A stretch of 64,000 bases of DNA. It comes from an uncultured Bacteroidota bacterium. GTDB lineage: Bacteria > Bacteroidota > Bacteroidia > Flavobacteriales > Flavobacteriaceae. The translations under genes were made by a program, and so were the position numbers. The notes beneath the pieces were generated by a model. The model had not been told where the DNA came from, made no database searches, and was given only the letters and a program-made list of their open reading frames with translations. The first letter of the stretch is position 1, and each line of letters starts with the position of its first letter. Below are positions 30,317 through 39,700 of this stretch, one piece after another. Where the stretch lies: positions 36,154 through 100,153 of the forward strand of contig CACNDW010000006.1 in NCBI GenBank assembly GCA_902619315.1. The letters run 5' to 3'.

Positions 30317-31711
30317 TTATAAATCCGGGACTTTAACACTGCTTTTGATCCAACAATCGAATTGGATAGTGGCCCCTTGATTGCCCTCTGTAAAAATTTC
30401 GGTTTTGGATGGAGCTCTTCCTTCATAGCTTCTTGCTGTTTTAAGAGCAAGTTTTTTTATCGATGCATCCACTTCACTAGCTTTATAAGCCATTTGTGCG
30501 GCCAACCAGTATACTGCTCTCTTGTTGAATTGGGTTTCTCCACAATCATTAGCACTACTCGCATATAGATTAGAGATAAGAAGATAAGCGCGGCCAAAAG
30601 AGGGCTGGAAGTTTAAAGTCTTTCGAGCATAATTTCGGGCCGAGGATTTTCTCCCGGAATTCTTAAACTTGACAGCAATCTTGTACAGAATTTTAGCTTT
30701 TTTATATGGATCAGTTTGAAGTGAGATTGACTCCTCGTAATATTTTAAAGCCTCTTTATTATCCCCGGCTTTGTCCTTCAAAATTCCTAAATAATAAGCG
30801 GAATCAGCCGAAGGTTCAAGGGCATGTAAAGCTTCAACAAGGGTAACGAAAAACGGATCATCGGAACATTCCTTACTGTCCATTCGAGAGGCAGCACGCT
30901 TTAACCAAATAGCATCGGTCTTGAACTCCTCAAAATTTCTTTTATATAAGGGAACCAAATTAACACACGTAGCTTCTTTAGAAATAATAGCGTCTAGATT
31001 GGAAAGAAAAGTACCGATCGCATTACTGTTAATACCATAGACCCTTTTACTTCTTACTTCACGACTGTTTAATGGAATTCCATCCTCCTGTTTTTTGAGA
31101 ATGACATCCAGTTTCTTTGCCAAATTGATAGATTCTAACTCAAATTTTTCAGAAACCTCTTCGTATTTATTGAACAATTGTTCCATGGTTACGCCTTGAT
31201 TTCCTTGTTTATATATATCGTAAAGGGTTTTAAAATAATTGTAAAGCCCTTTTGGATTATTAAAACTTTTGGCATCAGTTTGGTAGGCTAATTCAAATGT
31301 TTTGTAAACCTTCATTTTATCTGCTGTTTTGTAATCCAACATGGCTTGAGCCTTACTGCTGATGATATCTCCTTTAACACTAATATTCCTTTTAGTAGGG
31401 AAATTTTCTAGCCACTCGTCGTAAAGCTTCATTAAATCAGCTGTTTCAGCACCAAGAGTCTGAGGCAAAGCTTTTTTTATTCTGTCCTTAAGAATTCGCT
31501 CTCCATATGAAAAAATCGCAACATTAAGAGATGGACACTCATTTCTTACTTTCATCCAAGGCTCGTAAGCCTCATCATAATTCTTAACCTTTGCATACTC
31601 TGCAAAAATGGATAAATTCTGCAAACAATCTTCACTGTTTTGGGATACTGCAGGGTAAACGACAACCATTCCCAACCATAAAATAAATATTTTAATAAAT
31701 TTCATTACCAT
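30317..31711 (-). CDS. Secreted tetratricopeptide-repeat protein of the lptC-coaX operon
   Basis: A protein of 464 residues with a signal peptide (about 1-23, ending VYPAVSQ). It is helical throughout, and its C-terminal half shows TPR-like units (DKAGDNKEALKYYEESISLQ, then YKKAKILYKIAVKFKNSGR). There are two ATG codons, at 31711 and 31705, and either can start the protein. Four scattered cysteines occur in the mature region. The function is unknown; TPR proteins usually scaffold complexes. Operon position between an outer-membrane barrel and LptC points to an envelope-assembly role. Confidence 0.75.
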   Translation of the reverse strand: MVMKFIKIFILWLGMVVVYPAVSQNSEDCLQNLSIFAEYAKVKNYDEAYEPWMKVRNECPSLNVAIFSYGERILKDRIKKALPQTLGAETADLMKLYDEWLENFPTKRNISVKGDIISSKAQAMLDYKTADKMKVYKTFELAYQTDAKSFNNPKGLYNYFKTLYDIYKQGNQGVTMEQLFNKYEEVSEKFELESINLAKKLDVILKKQEDGIPLNSREVRSKRVYGINSNAIGTFLSNLDAIISKEATCVNLVPLYKRNFEEFKTDAIWLKRAASRMDSKECSDDPFFVTLVEALHALEPSADSAYYLGILKDKAGDNKEALKYYEESISLQTDPYKKAKILYKIAVKFKNSGRKSSARNYARKTLNFQPSFGRAYLLISNLYASSANDCGETQFNKRAVYWLAAQMAYKASEVDASIKKLALKTARSYEGRAPSKTEIFTEGNQGATIQFDCWIKSSVKVPDL

Positions 31712-31715
31712 TAAA

Positions 31716-32975
31716 TTAATTATATTTTCTTTTTATAAACCATTTATCGTTTAGGGAAAACCCAATCCTAAATGACCAAAAATTTTCTTTGTATGTTTTA
31801 CTATCAGCTACTCTACTGGCATATTCAAATCCAATGTTGGTATTTGAAAACCCAGCTAAAGGTAGACCAAATCCAAAATTAACTCCGGTTTCTTTTAAAC
31901 CAAAATTATTTATCAATATACCTGTTAGTTCATGTCGAAATCCCATTCTAAAGACAATCCTTTTCCAATAGCTTGTAATTGAACTGTAGTCGGGAATATA
32001 AAAACCTCCCAATGAGAATTGATATGCATTTTCATATCCAACATTGGGCAGGCTTATGAATTCATGACTAAAGTTTTGCATAGCATTCATGGTATATTGT
32101 ACTCCCGTAAACCATTTTCTTTCTTTGCCAACTCCAAATCCAAAAGATATTATATCAGGTATTGTGATATTAGTTCTTTTCAAACCAAAGTCGATCAAAG
32201 ATATCTCTACATTTTCTCCAAAATTATTGGTTGCTAAGAAAGATCGGGTATTATAAAACCTGGAATTAGTCGATATTAAATTAGCTTCAGGAGTATATGA
32301 TAACATAGCTTGAAGCTCTAAAGCATCCTTTATCGGAATTTCAAGTTGAGTAGAAAATTTTAAATCCAATCCAGAAATACTTGATGTATTTTCCAAGACA
32401 GTCCCCAAGGTTACCTGGTCTTGAAATCTCCCTGTTTCATATCTAATTTTGCCAAAATTATAATTTAAAGTAACTCCTAAACTCAAAAATTTTAGAGGGC
32501 TAAAACCTATAGAGAAAAAAGTTTTATTGATACCTCCCTCACCTTCGAAAAGATTGAGTATGTTTTCATTATCATTTACATTTTCTAAATAAGAAAGTTT
32601 ATATCCAACAGATGTGTATGGAATGATCCCAAAACCAAAACCAAAATACTTTGTAGGCATGGCGACTCCAATGTAATTTAGACCAGCAGAGGCAATACTT
32701 TTGGTCTCATTAGCTCCGATCATATTGTTAATCCTGTAATTTAAGCCTAAGGTATAATTGGTTAATTTAAGTTTTGCATATGAACTTGGATTTGAAAGGT
32801 TAGCATGAATAGAATCATTGTAAATTTCGAGCCCTCCCATAAAACGATTAACATGAGTGCCTCTAAAGTTTACCTCACCCAATCCAGCATAGGAATAGGG
32901 TGAAGTAGTTCCTGTTTGGGAGAAAATAAAAGAACCCGTCAACAATGCAAAAAGTTTAAGTGTATTCCTAATCAT
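31716..32975 (-). CDS. Outer-membrane beta-barrel protein, FadL/OmpP1-like
   Basis: A 419-residue protein with a signal peptide (about 1-19) followed by GTTSPYSYAGLGEVNFRGT and alternating amphipathic strands to the end (FRIGFSLNDKWFIKRKYN). Features such as YFGFGFGIIPYTSVGYKL resemble FadL/OmpP1-type barrels, but no diagnostic motif is present, so the substrate is open. Its start overlaps the stop of coaX (ATGA), and the TPR gene follows after 4 bases, so it belongs to the coaX-lptC operon. Confidence 0.75.
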   Translation of the reverse strand: MIRNTLKLFALLTGSFIFSQTGTTSPYSYAGLGEVNFRGTHVNRFMGGLEIYNDSIHANLSNPSSYAKLKLTNYTLGLNYRINNMIGANETKSIASAGLNYIGVAMPTKYFGFGFGIIPYTSVGYKLSYLENVNDNENILNLFEGEGGINKTFFSIGFSPLKFLSLGVTLNYNFGKIRYETGRFQDQVTLGTVLENTSSISGLDLKFSTQLEIPIKDALELQAMLSYTPEANLISTNSRFYNTRSFLATNNFGENVEISLIDFGLKRTNITIPDIISFGFGVGKERKWFTGVQYTMNAMQNFSHEFISLPNVGYENAYQFSLGGFYIPDYSSITSYWKRIVFRMGFRHELTGILINNFGLKETGVNFGFGLPLAGFSNTNIGFEYASRVADSKTYKENFWSFRIGFSLNDKWFIKRKYN

Positions 32976-33703
32976 GAATCAATATTCAATTTTAGCAAGT
33001 GGAACATTCCTTCTGCCATAAAATTTGGATGGGCAAATATGCTATTTTTTAATGTTTTAGGCAACTTATTGGCATCACCACCTGTTAAAATAACCGTTAA
33101 AGAATCATATTTAAGCTCATAGTAGTTAATTCTGGCATTGATTTCGTCAATTATTCCAAAATAAATCCCGGCATGAATTGCCTGTTCAGTATTTTTTCCC
33201 GAGGGACTTTGCCCCTCATCTGTAGCTAAAAGGGGGAGATTTCCACTAAATTGATGCAGCGATTTATATCTCATTTCGAAACCAGGAGAAATGGCTCCCC
33301 CTTGGTATATATTGTTAGCATCCAAAAAATCATAGGTAATACAAGTGCCCAAATCGATGATCAACACATTGGTATTGGGATGGCTTTTACAGGCAGCAGC
33401 AACCAACACAATCCGATCAGAACCCAAGCTTTCAGGGCTCTGATAACTATTAATAAAAGGTAATTGCATATTAGAGGAAACCGCAATAACAGGGAATTGA
33501 TTGGAGAATTTTTCGAAAAAATCACCCACTTGATTACTGACATCGCTATATATAAGCCCCTTAATAACTTTATGACTTAAGATTAAAGATTCCGCCGTAT
33601 CACGGAAATTTTCTTTATAAACCTTATGTTCTTTAACGCACTGTCCATTTTTGTACAAAAAAAGTTTGGCCAATGTGTTCCCTAGATCGACAATCAGATA
33701 CAA
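32972..33703 (-). CDS. coaX: Type III pantothenate kinase
   Basis: A 243-residue ASKHA-fold kinase. The phosphate loops are LIVDLGNTLAKLFLY at the start and LIIDLGTCITYDFLD at about residue 115, with GGAISPGFEMRYKSLHQFSG and VILTGGDANKL further on. It phosphorylates pantothenate, the first step of coenzyme A synthesis, and needs a monovalent cation. It is the first gene of the minus-strand operon reaching to the PpiD-like gene. About 95 bases separate it from tRNA-Phe on the other strand. Confidence 0.95.
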   Translation of the reverse strand: MYLIVDLGNTLAKLFLYKNGQCVKEHKVYKENFRDTAESLILSHKVIKGLIYSDVSNQVGDFFEKFSNQFPVIAVSSNMQLPFINSYQSPESLGSDRIVLVAAACKSHPNTNVLIIDLGTCITYDFLDANNIYQGGAISPGFEMRYKSLHQFSGNLPLLATDEGQSPSGKNTEQAIHAGIYFGIIDEINARINYYELKYDSLTVILTGGDANKLPKTLKNSIFAHPNFMAEGMFHLLKLNIDS

Positions 33704-33755
33704 TTCACAATCAATTAGTTACTAAAAGTAATCAAAGATTTTTAGAGTAAATCCT

Positions 33756-33786
33756 TTGTAAGGGATGAAAAAGGATTTTATATTTG
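33756..33786 (+). promoter_or_regulatory. Promoter of tRNA-Phe
   Basis: TTG at 33756-33758 and TATATTTG at 33779-33786 are separated by 20 bases, matching the Bacteroidota primary-sigma consensus (TTG, about 20 bases, TAnnTTTG). Transcription would start near 33791, just before the tRNA. This is the best promoter match in the window. Confidence 0.75.
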
Positions 33787-33799
33787 CAAATTCTCAAAA

Positions 33800-33872
33800 G
33801 GTACCTTAGCTCAGTTGGTAGAGCAAAGGACTGAAAATCCTTGTGTCCCTGGTTCGATTCCTGGAGGTACCA
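33800..33872 (+). tRNA. tRNA-Phe (anticodon GAA)
   Basis: A 73-base cloverleaf. The acceptor stem pairs GGTACCT with AGGTACC, the D arm contains GCTCAGTTGGTAGAGC, the anticodon stem AGGAC/TCCTT holds the loop with GAA, and the T arm is CCCTGGTTCGATTCCTGG. The CCA end is not encoded. It has its own promoter and terminator. It marks the change from housekeeping genes to accessory genes; no integrase gene or second copy of its 3' end was noticed. Confidence 0.97.
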
Positions 33873-33881
33873 CTTAAAATT

Positions 33882-33919
33882 CCCGTAGTAACCTAAATTA
33901 TTGGTTTTACGGGTTTTTT
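33882..33919 (+). terminator. Intrinsic terminator after tRNA-Phe
   Basis: CCCGTA (33882-33887) pairs with TACGGG (33908-33913), and ACC at 33891-33893 can extend the stem with GGT at 33903-33905. Six T residues follow (33914-33919). It is correctly oriented and placed 9 bases after the tRNA. Confidence 0.75.
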
Positions 33920-33997
33920 GTTCAAGGGGCATAACCTGTAAGTGCATTTTTGAAATTTTCTTGAAAATTACAATGAAATGCTCTTAATCATTTTTTT

Positions 33998-36637
33998 TCA
34001 ATTATTTCTAGAAATCGTGAATTGAAGGTGACTTCCTTTGTCAAATATTTTTGCTTTTTTGAGCTTTTTATTTATTCGTTTTCCAATAAAAAAATTCTTA
34101 AGCTCTATATTTCCATATTTTACATAGAAGTTAACTTTATAATCTGAAATTTCACACATTCCCCATGAACTGCCATTTGACCAAAAATAATTACCCTTTT
34201 TATCTGTAAATCTAATTGTTTTATCAACCGCTGAATAATTAAAACCGCTTTGTTGAATAATACCTGCCCATGAAGCCATTGCTCGCGCATAATGATGACC
34301 ACATTCTGCTTCATCAAAAGGATTTCTTTTTCTACCATTATAGCGGTCCCGAATGTTCTTAATGACTTCAAGGCCCTGCCGCTGCATACCCTCATATAAC
34401 ATACCTATAGCAGCAGTATATTCAAATCCTGTCATCACCTCAGACCAATAAGGGAATGGGATTTTGGGACGCCCACCTTTTGGCCAACTTGCCATCAATA
34501 ATGCTTTTTCATCTCCCATTGCATAGGAACGCATATTATTAAAGTGGCCAAACATACTTTCTCTCTTATTGTACATTAAAATACTTTGTAAGGTAGTTTT
34601 AACATTTTCTTCTTTTACCAAATAACCCAACCCTAGAATGTGAGCCATGTACTGTCCAACCAATTGGTCAACCAGACAACCTGTTGCTAGCTGGTAATCA
34701 GGATCTTGAATATTTTTGGATCCCATACCAGCCATTAAATATCGAGCAATATTTTTTTTATTTTTTGGAACTTCAATCTTGTGAACATAATACTCTCCAT
34801 TGAAAAGATTTTCATCAGTCCACTTTGATCCGCTTTCAAAAAGTGCTCTACATTTATTTGCAAAAGTTCTGTCTTTAATATAGGCTGCCATCTCTTCAGC
34901 TGCTCTTAATGCTCCTAAATACCATATTTGCATTTGAGGATTAGGTCCAAAATATTCAACGTCCATAGTGTTGTGTTGTACACCCTCCATTACACCATCT
35001 AAATCACCATCCCAGCCGTTTTGAATCCAAGCAAATGAAAGTGCGGCTTTTACCCTAGGCCAATGTTTTTTTAAGAAATCATCATCCCCTGATAGTTGCC
35101 ATTCCCTGTAAAACTTCATTATCGTTCCCATTTGCCCATCTGCAGCAGAAACAGCGGACTCAATGTCCGGATTTAGAGGCAAATCAACTCTGAAATTCAT
35201 TTGTCCACTATCTTTTGTGGCATAGGCAAATTCTACTTCCCGCATAGTCCTAGCAAGATCATTGAATAGAAATGCTGTTGCCTGTTCATAATTCCAAACA
35301 TGAGTACACGAACCATAGCAGGAACCAAAGCGATCCATAACACCTTCCCAACCGAACATTCTTCCATCTTCAGTCCTAAAAACCGTTTGTGAGCGTAAAG
35401 TGCTAAGATTGAATAATGCTGCCTCTTTAATAACTTCAGGATAACTACTTCTTGAAAAAGTATTTACAAAATCAAGTGTTGTTTCAGTTAAAGCTGGCAG
35501 TTGATCAATCTTTTTTTCAGCCACATTCCAGGCATCTGAATATTGAGTGGTATAATAATTTCCCACCCTAGTTTGTGGAGTATTGCTCCAACTTCCCCAT
35601 GATTGCCTATTGGGGAAATGCCATGTAAGAAAAAATGTAAATGTTTTCTTTTCTCTTGCATTTAGTGTCTTTAAAACTGCAAGAGATGCCATTGGGTCAT
35701 CGTCAATAGATTCTTTCTTCTCAGTTAGCATTCCCTCCGAACTAAAGTCATCCCAAAAATCAAGTAATGAATTACCCCAAGAATTTTCAGAGGAACTTGT
35801 TCTATAGGTAATTTTAGCGTCTTTTTCAACTGGAGAAGTAAGTGCAATGGTTCCCCATGCTGGAGAATTTTTATCTACCCCCTCTGAATACATATATATC
35901 CCAGAAAACTTTTCATTAGAACGGAAGAGATTTTTATTTTCCTTGGCACCATTAGGGATATAATCCCCTTTCCAATTTAAGGTATGATCGCTTCCGTCTT
36001 TTCCTATAAAATTTCTAATATTTCCAGAGACAGATACGTCAATAGTATTATCTGTAAGGTTCTCAATTTCGTATTTAATTATAGCAATTGGAATTCCAGA
36101 ATCATCTGCATTTCCAGGTATTAAGGGGTTATATCCTACCATTTTAACCCTAACAGGCATTGTACTATCAGATAATTTTATCATCCCAAATGGATAGGTA
36201 GATTCAAATGAAGCGTTTCTGAATCGCGGCAAACCATGATGATTTACAGATCGGCCTTCATAATGTTGAAAATCAGCGTAGTCTATTGGCCCTAAAAGAG
36301 CCTTTACCTCGGGTTTTTCGTTTATTTTCTTTGTGTAGATGGCAAAAAACGGTGCATCATTACCAGTAGTTACAGTGCTATAATCCTTGGCGGGAACATT
36401 CATGATCTCCCAGTCTCTTAATGCTCCATTACCCCCTAAAGAGACAGTGCCAGTGCCAATACCACCCAATGGCATTGCAATTCGGTAAAGGTGGTCACTG
36501 TCATATTGCTTTAAAAATCTAATTCTCTCACTGAGAAACTGCTCTTGGGCATTTACCTGCAATGGTGAAATGAAAATTAAGATCAGTATAATCAGTCTTT
36601 GATTTTTAATTATTCTTTTTGAATTATTTTTTTTCAT
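33998..36637 (-). CDS. GH116-type glycosidase (GBA2-like), secreted
   Basis: An 879-residue protein with a signal peptide (hydrophobic stretch about 13-30). The N-domain starts with RIAMPLGGIGTGTVSLGG and GALRDWEIMN, the standard GH116 opening, and an (alpha/alpha)6 catalytic domain follows from about residue 395. Likely catalytic residues are the Glu in THVWNYEQA and the Asp in QHNTMDVEYFGPN, by analogy with GH116 enzymes; I could not align them. The family includes beta-glucosidases, beta-xylosidases and N-acetylglucosaminidases, so the sugar is open. It stands alone, with no SusC/D or transporter next to it. Confidence 0.85.
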   Translation of the reverse strand: MKKNNSKRIIKNQRLIILILIFISPLQVNAQEQFLSERIRFLKQYDSDHLYRIAMPLGGIGTGTVSLGGNGALRDWEIMNVPAKDYSTVTTGNDAPFFAIYTKKINEKPEVKALLGPIDYADFQHYEGRSVNHHGLPRFRNASFESTYPFGMIKLSDSTMPVRVKMVGYNPLIPGNADDSGIPIAIIKYEIENLTDNTIDVSVSGNIRNFIGKDGSDHTLNWKGDYIPNGAKENKNLFRSNEKFSGIYMYSEGVDKNSPAWGTIALTSPVEKDAKITYRTSSSENSWGNSLLDFWDDFSSEGMLTEKKESIDDDPMASLAVLKTLNAREKKTFTFFLTWHFPNRQSWGSWSNTPQTRVGNYYTTQYSDAWNVAEKKIDQLPALTETTLDFVNTFSRSSYPEVIKEAALFNLSTLRSQTVFRTEDGRMFGWEGVMDRFGSCYGSCTHVWNYEQATAFLFNDLARTMREVEFAYATKDSGQMNFRVDLPLNPDIESAVSAADGQMGTIMKFYREWQLSGDDDFLKKHWPRVKAALSFAWIQNGWDGDLDGVMEGVQHNTMDVEYFGPNPQMQIWYLGALRAAEEMAAYIKDRTFANKCRALFESGSKWTDENLFNGEYYVHKIEVPKNKKNIARYLMAGMGSKNIQDPDYQLATGCLVDQLVGQYMAHILGLGYLVKEENVKTTLQSILMYNKRESMFGHFNNMRSYAMGDEKALLMASWPKGGRPKIPFPYWSEVMTGFEYTAAIGMLYEGMQRQGLEVIKNIRDRYNGRKRNPFDEAECGHHYARAMASWAGIIQQSGFNYSAVDKTIRFTDKKGNYFWSNGSSWGMCEISDYKVNFYVKYGNIELKNFFIGKRINKKLKKAKIFDKGSHLQFTISRNN

Positions 36638-36794
36638 CTATAAAAATTAATAAGTTTTTTACTATAAAATCAACTGCAAACTCAAGTAATTTAAATTTAC
36701 TTTTTTAAACATTGACTACCATTTGTTATGCATTTTATTAAACTTCACTTGTAAAACAATTTAAAATGGGTAGAAAAAATTTAAAGAGCGAGCC

Positions 36795-39700
36795 TCAGTA
36801 AGTCAAATAAAGCCATCCCTCTAAAATTTTGTTAATCTCGGGGACCTCTACTCTATAATAATATGATCCTGCTGGAAGAAGATTTCCAGTTTGATCAAAC
36901 GTTCCAGCCCAATCATTTTGGTAATTGGTTTTTATAAATACTTGCAGCCCATTTCTGTCGTAGATAGAAACTTTTGCACTTGGATAGTTTTCAATATTAA
37001 TAACTTTCCATGTTGCTTCATTGCCTACAACACCTGGTGTAACTAGTGCCGACACATAAATCTCATCATCTAAAAACCCGTCATTATCTGCATCATCATC
37101 TGAATTATCTCCAATTCCATCACCGTCGGTGTCTACGGATTCATTTGGGTCTAATGGGAAATCATCAAGTCCATCAATAACCCCATCTTTATCAGTATCC
37201 CTATCATTGGGATCACTTCCTAAATTGTTCTCGTCTCCATCTCCTAGTAAATCGTTATCTGTATCAAAAACACAAGGGTCAGTTCCATTTAAAAGCTCTT
37301 GATCATCAGTTATTCCATCATTATCATCATCCTGATCAATAGTATCTCCAATTCCATCAGAATCACAGTCTGTATCATTTACCGTAAAGATCGTACTTAT
37401 TGAAGCTGATCTAAATTGAGGAGTAGCAAGCTGTATTGCTGAAATAGTGCATGAGCCTATGCCTTTTATTTTGATTTTGTCACCAATGATTTCTGCAATA
37501 TCCGGATTACTGCTTATGTATTTGATTGCACCTGATCTGTTTGAAGTTGGTGGAGGTATAACAAAATTATTGTCATTTATGAATTTATCAGGAATATTAA
37601 ATCTTGATAAAATTGTAATTCCTTGAATTACAGTAATTATCTTGTTAATTGAAGCAGCAGGATTATAAACATTATTTCCTGGTTGACTTATTTGAACAAC
37701 TAATTCACCAATGTCATAAATATTTAGAGTATTACCAGATAAAGATGCATTTATTCCCGACAATATTCTATAACTCAAGTTTAGTGATGAGTCGCTATTG
37801 GCATCAACAGAGTATGTTAGTCCTTCCTCATAGTGAATGTATTCGGTAGTATCTGGTCTTACAGTAATATTTTGATTTGATTTCAAAACATTCATTACTA
37901 GAGTTACTGTAGCAGTATGGTAATTGGGATGAGCTGAGGGATCAGTAGTGAGTGTAATTGTTACAAGTCCTGATTGGTTAATATTTGAAATTGAATAATT
38001 ACCTATTGTCCCTGATAGAGTTGCAGCGGAACCATTCAATATACTAGCAATTACAGGAGCTCCAGATGTTGAAGTAGCAGAAACAGTAATAGATGTGAAG
38101 TCCTTCAAAGGTTTGTCAATCGGTAGAGGGTTATAAAGAATCGATTGGTTTGCTTTTACAACAACTAAATTTACTGTAACTGTTCGAGCCTCGTAGTTCT
38201 GGTCTTCAGACATATCAGCAAATAAGGTTACTGTTCCGATTGAGTTTACCGAAACAGTTGTAGATGAAATATCTGCAATTGAAGGATCTGAGGATCTATA
38301 TGTTATAGATCCATTGTAATTTAATTCAACCTGTGGGGAAATTATTTCAAAAGGAGGTATTCCATAAGTCCTTGTTATCGTTGAGGTTAGATACCATGAT
38401 GTGTTATCGGGAATTTTCTTTAAAATTGTAAGCTTCATATTTGCAGAACCAGAATTGTAATTTTCATCTTCAGCCTGAACTGCAGTAATTGTTGTTGAGC
38501 CCGCCCCACTAATGGATAATAAAAGTGGTAAACTACTTGTTGATTGCCCTGAAATACCTCTTGAAGAGTTAGAAACTATTGTTGTAAGTGAATTTGATTG
38601 AACCTCAGTGGCAATCATGGGATTATCAATTGAATAACCGAAATCTCCAGTGCTGCTGGAGGTAGCTATTACAGTAAAATCTGGGTCACCGTATGTTTTT
38701 GTTACGTCAGGGAAATAGATTATTGGGTCAGCTTTATTTACAATCAATGTAATTGAGGAAACTCCGCTATAGTAATTATTGTCTGATGATTGATTAATTA
38801 AAATAGTTGTTGTCCCAGCCCCAGCAATGGTAACTGTATTACTAGATACTGAAGCAATTGAAGTGTCAGAAATCGTATAGGAGAATAACCCTGTACTACT
38901 TGAAGTTGCTGTTAAATTGAAATCAGGATCTCCAAATGTTTTTGATATAATATTTGAGGCGCTGATTAATGGATCGGCCTTAAGAACATAAAGTGTGATT
39001 GTTTTACTAGCAGTTAAGAAATTTAAATCCCCTGCTTGATCAATTACTATTGATGTAATACCAGCTCCAACTATTGTCACAGAACCAGTTGCTGAGACAC
39101 TAGCAATAGTATTATCTGAAACTTGATAAGAAAACCCACCGGTACTGCTTGACACTGCAGCTAAATTAAAGACATCATCTCCAAAAGTCTTTGTGATGAC
39201 ATCTAATAAAGTAATCGGTGGAGAAATTTTATTTACAGTTAATGTTGCACTTATTGATGCAGATTCGTAATCTCCTGATGCTAGTTGATTGACGTTGATA
39301 TAGGTTGATCCAATACCCTTAATTGAAATAAGAGTTCCGCTTATTGTAGCAATAGAGTTATTGGAAATACTATAGGATATATCTCCCGTACTACTTGAGG
39401 AAGCCGAAACATTAAAATCAGGATCAGTGAAGTTTTTAATGAAATCGTCAAGGGACAAGTTTGGATCCAGTAGTCTGTAATCAAAGATTATATTCTCAGC
39501 CCCTGAATAAATATTTCCAGCAAAATCTGTTGCGCTAACCGTAAGCGTGTATTGACCTTTTGGAATAGAAAAGGATCTGAAATCAAATTCATATGTCCAA
39601 ACAGACTGAGATGCAGTTGCAGTCATATCAATATTCTTTGGACCAACACCTGAAAAATTTAATTTCGGAGTATTTTGAACGGCTTCAGAAAATGTAGCTG

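Noticed and set aside
33860..33997. Phage or island attachment site at the tRNA-Phe 3' end
   Set aside because: I noticed no second copy of the tRNA end and no integrase in the window; only the change in gene content supports it.
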